From: Pelethousia sp034933245
GTDB taxonomy: Bacteria; Bacillota; Clostridia; Christensenellales; CAG-138
Length of the DNA: 17,757 bases
Direction of reading: 5' to 3'
Assembly: GCA_034933245.1 (NCBI GenBank)
Contig: JAYFNX010000044.1
Coordinates: forward strand, 1-17,757
This document shows positions 14,071 to 17,757 of this stretch, in pieces. Both the position numbers and the translations under genes were made by a program. A model generated the notes under the pieces. It searched no databases and was not told where the DNA came from. It saw only the letters and a program-made list of their open reading frames with translations. Within the stretch, counting starts at the first letter, position 1; each line of letters opens with the position of its first letter.

Positions 14071-14304
14071 ATGAGTCAACTGATAACGCTCACCGGGTTG
14101 GAACCAGGGGAAAAAGCGGTTGTGAAAGAACTGCGGACCACAGGGAGCATGAGACGGCGATTGCTGGATATTGGCTTGATTGAAAATACGCCCGTCGAAT
14201 GTTTAGGCCGCAGCCCCAGAGGAGACCCGTCGGCTTATTTAATCCGGGGTGCAGTCATTGCTATTCGCTCGGAGGACAGTGCAACGATATTACTCGGAAT
14301 CTGA
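14071..14304 (+). CDS. feoA: FeoA family ferrous iron transport accessory protein
   Basis: 77 aa from ATG 14071, chosen because TGGAGG (14057-14062) is well spaced; the ATG at 14056 lies inside that site. The small SH3-like FeoA fold is recognisable: L-I-T-L-T-G-L-E-P-G-E-K-A-V-V near the start, S-M-R-R-R-L-L-D-I-G-L-I in the middle, and a final R-G-A-V-I-A-I-R-S-E-D-S-A. FeoA binds and supports the FeoB ferrous iron channel at the membrane. It is directly followed (18 bp) by a feoB that is interrupted. The divergent MntR-like gene shares its upstream region. Confidence 0.93.
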   Translation: MSQLITLTGLEPGEKAVVKELRTTGSMRRRLLDIGLIENTPVECLGRSPRGDPSAYLIRGAVIAIRSEDSATILLGI

Positions 14305-14322
14305 TTGTGCAAGGAGGGAAAG

Positions 14323-14490
14323 ATGGGGCTTACGAACAGTACGGTTGGTATTAAAGCCGTAGATGCAGGTTTGGCAATCAAAAAGCGAACAGAGCATGAT
14401 CGGGTGGTTGCGCTTGCAGGCAATCCGAATGTGGGCAAAAGCACAGTTTTTAATAGTTTAACCGGAATGAACCAACACACAGGGAACTAG
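14323..14490 (+). pseudogene. feoB: feoB 5' fragment, cut by prophage integration
   Basis: Starts at ATG 14323 after AAGGAGGG. Fifty-five codons remain. The residues include the G1/P-loop G-N-P-N-V-G-K-S-T and V-F-N-S-L-T-G-M-N-Q-H-T-G-N, where full-length FeoB continues W-P-G-K-T. Here the codon after N is TAG. Homology to FeoB stops at 14487-14488, exactly where the prophage integrase gene begins on the other strand. The product would lack the G2-G5 switch regions and all membrane helices, so it cannot transport Fe2+. The rest of feoB is expected at the far prophage end outside the window. I call it a pseudogene in the lysogenic state; precise excision would restore it. Confidence 0.9.
14484..14490. 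other. Prophage attachment junction attL (approximate)
   Basis: The FeoB coding match ends at GGGAAC and phage DNA starts at or just after 14488. The crossover dinucleotide cannot be fixed without attR or an uninterrupted feoB, but it must lie close to these bases. Large serine recombinases need no long repeat here, which fits the absence of one. Confidence 0.7.
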
Positions 14491-15806
14491 CTATATGGCG
14501 AAACCGGAATAACGGAAAAAGACTCATCCTGCGTGATGATAATTCGCTTGATTGTTCTGCTCCAAAATTCCTTCTGCTTATCGCGGGATAGAGTTTTATA
14601 ATCTTCCAATGCTGTGCGCATAGCGGGTATATCTATCGGCCGCGGCAATGGGTTTTCCCTTTCTCCGTCCAGCATTCCACGCAAAACTGTATAGTCCGCT
14701 TCGTAGGCCGCACGATCAATTAAGTCATTTAAATACAAATCCTTTAACTTTTCCATTTTTCGTTTTATTTTTGCTTCATCAACGATAGGCCGAGCTGCCT
14801 TCGCTTCTTCTATCGTGGCGTTAAATGCCGCCACCTGGGCGAGCATATTGTGAAGAAGCCAATCCTCCAAAATTAACTCGCTGGTACGCTTCTTGTGTGT
14901 GCATAGATGCAACTTTTCATAACGCGTGCAACGATAGTATATGTACCGCCCCCCAGTGATATGAGCGCTAAGACGGTTCCCACACTCCGCACAGCAGGTC
15001 AGCCCTGTAAATAGATATACTTTATCTGAACGCTTATTGCTGTTGCGCTGGGCGCGTTCAGCCATAGCAGCCTGCGCTATTAGAAATGTTGTATCATCAA
15101 TTAGTTGTTCGCAAAACCCGTCTTGTCCGTGTGCTCGCCCTGTATATCGCTCGTTTTGCAAAAACATCCTTAGCCCCGTTGGGGAGTAAATAATTCCGTG
15201 CGTATCTGATACATATTGCCGTAAAGCGCGTATGCTCCGACACGCTACATACTGGCGAAATATATCTTGGGCGATAGGGGCGGTTTCAGCATCCACCGCC
15301 ATCCGCTTATCTTCGATCTTATAGCCTAGCGGAACCTTGCCGCTTATCGGCTCGTTCCGCAGTATTTTGCTATCAAACACAGCCTTTATGCGCTCTCCGG
15401 TACGGTCTGCTTCATCTTGGGCGACAGATAGCATAATATTGATTTTCAGCCGACCGGAAGCGGTGGAGGTATCGTAATCCTCTTGAATGGTGCGCCAGTT
15501 TACGTTATGGGCTTCCAGGACTTCCTGAACCTTGTAATACTCTGCGATATTGCGAAACCACCTATCTAGCTTTGTGAACGCGACAACATCAACCCTTCCG
15601 GCGCGCACGTCGTCCAAAAGGCGTTGCAATGCCGGGCGATGGTAAGCCTTCTTTCTGGCGGATATGCCAGCGTCAACATAATGCCCTATTACCTGAACCC
15701 GCTCTGCCGATGCCCACGCATCTAAGGCTTCGGTCTGCGCATCAATAGATAGGCCATGTATTTTTTGTTCCTCGGTTGACACCCGGATATATAACGCTAC
15801 ACGCAT
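14487..15806 (-). CDS. Large serine recombinase (prophage integrase)
   Basis: 439 aa. Resolvase/invertase catalytic domain at the N-terminus: Y-I-R8-V-S10-T with nucleophile S10, Q24 in G-L-S-I-D-A-Q, and K79-L-D-R82-W-F-R. A recombinase domain follows (about 155-225, P-L-G-Y-K) and then a zinc ribbon with C272-x2-C275, C293 and C302. A lysine-rich coiled-coil region lies at about 340-380. This order is that of phage integrases such as phiC31- or TP901-type enzymes, which join attP and attB in one direction unless a directionality factor is present. The gene lies next to attL, follows the repressor gene 2 bp away on the same strand, and its stop codon overlaps the feoB-fragment stop tail to tail. 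GTGAGG precedes the start. Confidence 0.96.
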   Translation of the reverse strand: MRVALYIRVSTEEQKIHGLSIDAQTEALDAWASAERVQVIGHYVDAGISARKKAYHRPALQRLLDDVRAGRVDVVAFTKLDRWFRNIAEYYKVQEVLEAHNVNWRTIQEDYDTSTASGRLKINIMLSVAQDEADRTGERIKAVFDSKILRNEPISGKVPLGYKIEDKRMAVDAETAPIAQDIFRQYVACRSIRALRQYVSDTHGIIYSPTGLRMFLQNERYTGRAHGQDGFCEQLIDDTTFLIAQAAMAERAQRNSNKRSDKVYLFTGLTCCAECGNRLSAHITGGRYIYYRCTRYEKLHLCTHKKRTSELILEDWLLHNMLAQVAAFNATIEEAKAARPIVDEAKIKRKMEKLKDLYLNDLIDRAAYEADYTVLRGMLDGERENPLPRPIDIPAMRTALEDYKTLSRDKQKEFWSRTIKRIIITQDESFSVIPVSPYS

Positions 15807-15808
15807 AG

Positions 15809-16444
15809 CTACCTCACTAAACTCAAAAATGCTATGGCCTTACCGACGATGCTGATTTCAGAACAATTCCCATTGTTATAAATCATGGGAGGATAAACGG
15901 GGTTCTCCGGCATAAGCTGCACCATGCCAGGGTGCTTGTATACTCGCTTAAGAGTGACCTCGCCATCGATCCGCACAGCCGCAATCTCGCCGTTTTCCAC
16001 ATCCTCCTGGTGGCGTATCATAACGATATCGCCATCTAGTATACGGGCGTTTATCATGCTATCGCCTTTGCAGCGTAGCAAGAAGTCGCAATGGATATTT
16101 TCAGGCACGAGGATATAATCTTCTATATTTTCAACGGCAAGAATGGGTTGCCCGCAGGCAATATTGCCCAGCAGGGGCTTCTTTACCCAGCGGGGAGGCG
16201 GCTCTATGCCGGGGAGAGAAAGGATATCATCAAGATTAAATTCATTACCTACTATGCTCGTGACGGAAACCCCGTAAACCTTGCAAAGAGCCATAAGTGT
16301 TTCGCTATCAATCCTGTTTAGCCCTCTTTCGTAATTGCTGATAGCCTGATATGTGATGCCCACTCGACTAGCTACTTGTGCCTGAGTAAGCCCAGCTTTA
16401 AGCCGGGCCTCTTTTATTTTTCGAGCGATCTCTGCTTTTCCCAT
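15809..16444 (-). CDS. Prophage CI/LexA-type repressor (HTH plus S24 peptidase)
   Basis: 211 aa from ATG 16444, chosen because GAGGTG lies 6 bases upstream; the GTG at 16453 is inside that site. An XRE-type helix-turn-helix covers residues 5-65 (L-T-Q-A-Q-V-A-S-R-V-G-I-T-Y-Q-A-I-S-N-Y-E-R-G). The C-terminal half is an S24 self-cleaving domain with cleavage site A-C97-G98, nucleophile S129 (G-D-S-M) and K166 (T-L-K-R). Such repressors hold the lysogenic state and cleave themselves after RecA activation during DNA damage. It lies in one transcription unit with the integrase, so integrase expression is tied to repressor transcription. Divergent from the Cro-like gene across an operator-rich gap. 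Confidence 0.94.
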   Translation of the reverse strand: MGKAEIARKIKEARLKAGLTQAQVASRVGITYQAISNYERGLNRIDSETLMALCKVYGVSVTSIVGNEFNLDDILSLPGIEPPPRWVKKPLLGNIACGQPILAVENIEDYILVPENIHCDFLLRCKGDSMINARILDGDIVMIRHQEDVENGEIAAVRIDGEVTLKRVYKHPGMVQLMPENPVYPPMIYNNGNCSEISIVGKAIAFLSLVR

Positions 16445-16467
16445 CTTGCACACCTCTCTTTGCTTCT

Positions 16468-16497
16468 ATTATACGAAGGTTGTTGAGCGCACGTCAA
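16468..16497 (-). promoter_or_regulatory. Repressor-integrase promoter and operator
   Basis: On the minus strand, TTGACG (16497-16492) and TATAAT (16473-16468) are separated by 18 bp. The -35 lies within the near-symmetrical site TTGAGCGCACGTCAA (16483-16497), whose TTGA/TCAA arms recur at the rightward promoter. Repressor autoregulation is likely. Confidence 0.75.
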
Positions 16498-16524
16498 TAA
16501 TTTATTTAGTTTTCGACAAAAACG

Positions 16525-16555
16525 TATTGACACTCAATATTTTGTTGAGTAAAAT
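16525..16555 (+). promoter_or_regulatory. Early rightward (cro) promoter with overlapping operators
   Basis: TTGACA (16527-16532) and TAAAAT (16550-16555) are spaced by exactly 17 bp. The perfect repeat TATTGACACTCAATA (16525-16539) covers the -35, and ACTCAA/TTGAGT with a 7-nt gap (16532-16550) fills the spacer. Both are fitting repressor or Cro operators. Confidence 0.8.
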
Positions 16556-16595
16556 AACATTAAGCTAAATGATTTATTGAGAAAGGAGGGGCATT

Positions 16596-16835
16596 ATGGA
16601 ACGAAGCTATGAGATCAACAAGCGACTTCGGGAGCATATTGAAGCCAATGACAAGAAGCCTAGCGCAGTAGCAGACAAAGCAAAAATACGGCGGGATACG
16701 TTTTCAAGAATTATGAATGGTAAGCGCCCGATATATGCAGATGAACTGCTACCTATAAGCGAAGCCGCTGGCATAGAACTTGATTTCCTTTGCCGCGGCG
16801 TAACCGAAACGCAACACGACCAACAAGCCGGTTAA
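16596..16835 (+). CDS. Cro-like XRE-family regulator
   Basis: 79 aa. A compact helix-turn-helix protein: I-N-K-R-L-R-E-H-I-E, then A-V-A-D-K-A-K-I-R-R-D-T-F-S-R-I-M-N-G-K-R (about 25-45) as the HTH, and L-L-P-I-S-E-A-A-G-I-E-L-D-F-L at the end of the domain. It starts 40 bp after the -10 of the early promoter behind a strong AAAGGAGGGG site. Position opposite the S24 repressor makes it the likely Cro or lytic-side regulator. No dimerisation or peptidase domain. Confidence 0.88.
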   Translation: MERSYEINKRLREHIEANDKKPSAVADKAKIRRDTFSRIMNGKRPIYADELLPISEAAGIELDFLCRGVTETQHDQQAG

Positions 16836-16848
16836 GAAAGGAGGACGC

Positions 16849-17022
16849 ATGTACAGGATGGCTGGGTTGTTTGTAGCAATAGTTTTAGCGCTTATCTCGT
16901 TTTGGTTTTTAAGGCGCGGGTACGTTGCAAGCAACCCGAACGAGAGCGGAATGCTCATGCTCATGGCTTGGTTGGTAATTGTTGCACAATATGTGTTTCT
17001 GCTGGTTTTATGGCATCGCTAG
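16849..17022 (+). CDS. Small two-helix membrane protein of the prophage
   Basis: 57 aa from ATG 16849 behind AAAGGAGG, 13 bp after the Cro-like gene and in its operon. Residues 4-20 (M-A-G-L-F-V-A-I-V-L-A-L-I-S-F-W-F) and 38-55 (L-M-A-W-L-V-I-V-A-Q-Y-V-F-L-L-V-L-W) are hydrophobic helices joined by a basic, then polar loop. I do not recognise a family. Lysogenic or early expression of a small membrane protein is common in phages for blocking superinfection, but that is only a possibility here. Its stop overlaps the end of the convergent gene by 4 bp. Confidence 0.72.
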   Translation: MYRMAGLFVAIVLALISFWFLRRGYVASNPNESGMLMLMAWLVIVAQYVFLLVLWHR

Positions 17023-17372
17023 ATCCATCCAAGCTGATGTACTGCTGCAAGCGCTCCAAGAATAGTCGCTATTGCGCCGATCATGCCCCATAGCAATTTC
17101 GTCCGCTTGCTTTTAGCATCGACTATCTGGGCTGCGATAAACATCTTGCCCTCACGTGAGATCAAGTAAGCAGGCTCGTCATTATGTAGGCCGGCATCTG
17201 ACACAACAAGCCCATACTCCATAAGAATAGGTAATTCGCGATCAACTTCAACCGACACACCTTTAGCAAGGCAATATCCAATGAGCATAGTCAGATTCGG
17301 ATAATACGATGAAATCGCGGCGACAGCGTGAAGGACTATGGTTTCAGGTTTAGTCAAGCGTACTTGATCCAT
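17019..17372 (-). CDS. Unknown prophage protein with winged-helix-like part and C-terminal membrane helix
   Basis: 117 aa. ATG 17372 follows AAGGAAGGTG. Residues 1-80 look like a small winged-helix or YjcQ-like fold (K-P-E-T-I-V-L-H-A-V-A, then L-P-I-L-M-E-Y-G-L-V-V and E-P-A-Y-L-I-S-R-E-G-K-M-F resembling a wing), although this rests on pattern only. Residues 92-113 (L-L-W-G-M-I-G-A-I-A-T-I-L-G-A-L-A-A-V) form a single transmembrane helix, so the protein should be tail-anchored with the N-terminal part in the cytoplasm. It is the only minus-strand gene in the early region and so may be expressed in the lysogen, which is where superinfection or defence genes often sit. Function not assigned. 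Confidence 0.72.
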   Translation of the reverse strand: MDQVRLTKPETIVLHAVAAISSYYPNLTMLIGYCLAKGVSVEVDRELPILMEYGLVVSDAGLHNDEPAYLISREGKMFIAAQIVDAKSKRTKLLWGMIGAIATILGALAAVHQLGWI

Positions 17373-17479
17373 TCAAAAAACACCTTCCTTTGCAACATAT
17401 TACCATTTTGGTCGCAAGTGGACAAGCACACAGAATAGGACAAAATTAGCGCCGCATAGGCTGGAACGAGGTGATAGAT

Positions 17480-17617
17480 ATGGAGCTAACCCGCGAATAT
17501 CAGCAATACATATTGGATGTTCTGGCCGATTTGCGCGGGGAGCAACTCGGCGTAAAGCTCAAATATACCATAGCTGACACGACGGAAGAGACGGAGGTAT
17601 CCGACGAACTTAAATGA
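17480..17617 (+). CDS. Small hypothetical prophage early protein
   Basis: 45 aa, M-E-L-T-R-E-Y-Q-Q-Y-I at the start and an acidic tail ending S-D-E-L-K. ATG 17480 lies behind GAGGTGATAG. The high charge and lack of hydrophobic segments suggest a small soluble protein. No family recognised. It is followed in the same direction by a further small gene, which supports it as part of an early operon. Confidence 0.6.
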   Translation: MELTREYQQYILDVLADLRGEQLGVKLKYTIADTTEETEVSDELK

Positions 17618-17649
17618 CAAGACCGCGAAGCGGGGGAAGGGAAGTCACT

Positions 17650-17757
17650 ATGTATGAAATAATCGTTGATACGCTTCAATGCCAAGTGAACCTAAAGAAA
17701 AAGCAGGAAGCCTACTCCATTGAAGATACCAAATCTGCTATTCGGAATATGCTTCAG
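17650..17757 (+). CDS. Prophage hypothetical protein, 5' part only
   Basis: The first 36 codons of a frame that runs off the window end. ATG 17650 lies behind GGGAAGGGAAG. The visible part reads M-Y-E-I-I-V-D-T-L-Q-C-Q-V and then a basic stretch N-L-K-K-K-Q-E. Too short to assign. Confidence 0.6.
   Translation, partial: MYEIIVDTLQCQVNLKKKQEAYSIEDTKSAIRNMLQ

Overview
The window looks like a chromosomal stretch of an anaerobic, Gram-positive-type bacterium, most likely Bacillota/Clostridia. The reasons are strong AGGAGG-type ribosome binding sites, two lipoproteins serving as surface-exposed proteins, a FeoA/FeoB pair with a DtxR/MntR-type regulator, a subtype I-C-like CRISPR array, and a prophage that uses a large serine recombinase. 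No taxonomic marker gene is present, so this assignment is inference.

Layout. (1) 1-343: leader-distal end of a CRISPR array whose last repeat is degenerate; no cas gene is in view. (2) 344-1124: no intact gene. It holds an unusually hairpin-rich stretch ending in a terminator-like stem (833-865), then a decayed IS481-type transposase tail. (3) 1125-10057: a large locus with the same parts list as Escherichia coli ydjXYZ-ynjBCDEF. Two VTT (TVP38/TMEM64) membrane genes run leftward, one fused to an HdrB-like double CCG iron-sulfur domain. A divergent operon runs rightward: triple-rhodanese lipoprotein, a third VTT-like protein, a CDP-alcohol phosphotransferase, and an ABC transporter (binding lipoprotein, two permeases, ATPase). 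(4) 10058-12434: a gene-free gap, a PHP-family phosphoesterase and a GT4-type glycosyltransferase. (5) 12597-14490: metal homeostasis genes: a CDF efflux transporter, an MntR-like regulator, feoA, and a feoB cut after 55 codons. (6) 14487-17757: the left part of a prophage inserted in feoB, with serine integrase, LexA/CI-type S24 repressor, divergent Cro-like gene with an operator region, and small early genes running off the window end.

How the parts work together. In region 3 the two divergent transcripts share a 115-bp gap with a perfect 16-bp dyad over the promoter, so they are probably co-regulated. The ABC genes overlap by ATGA, which implies translational coupling. The combination of persulfide chemistry (rhodanese), a membrane-anchored HdrB-type thiol/disulfide domain, DedA/VTT membrane proteins, CDP-alcohol lipid chemistry and an importer is conserved in outline from E. 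coli, yet I know of no established function; this is the best candidate for an undescribed system. In region 5, iron uptake should be broken or made switchable by the prophage, because the feoB G1 motif is intact but the ORF ends at the attL junction. The integrase stop codon lies on that same junction.
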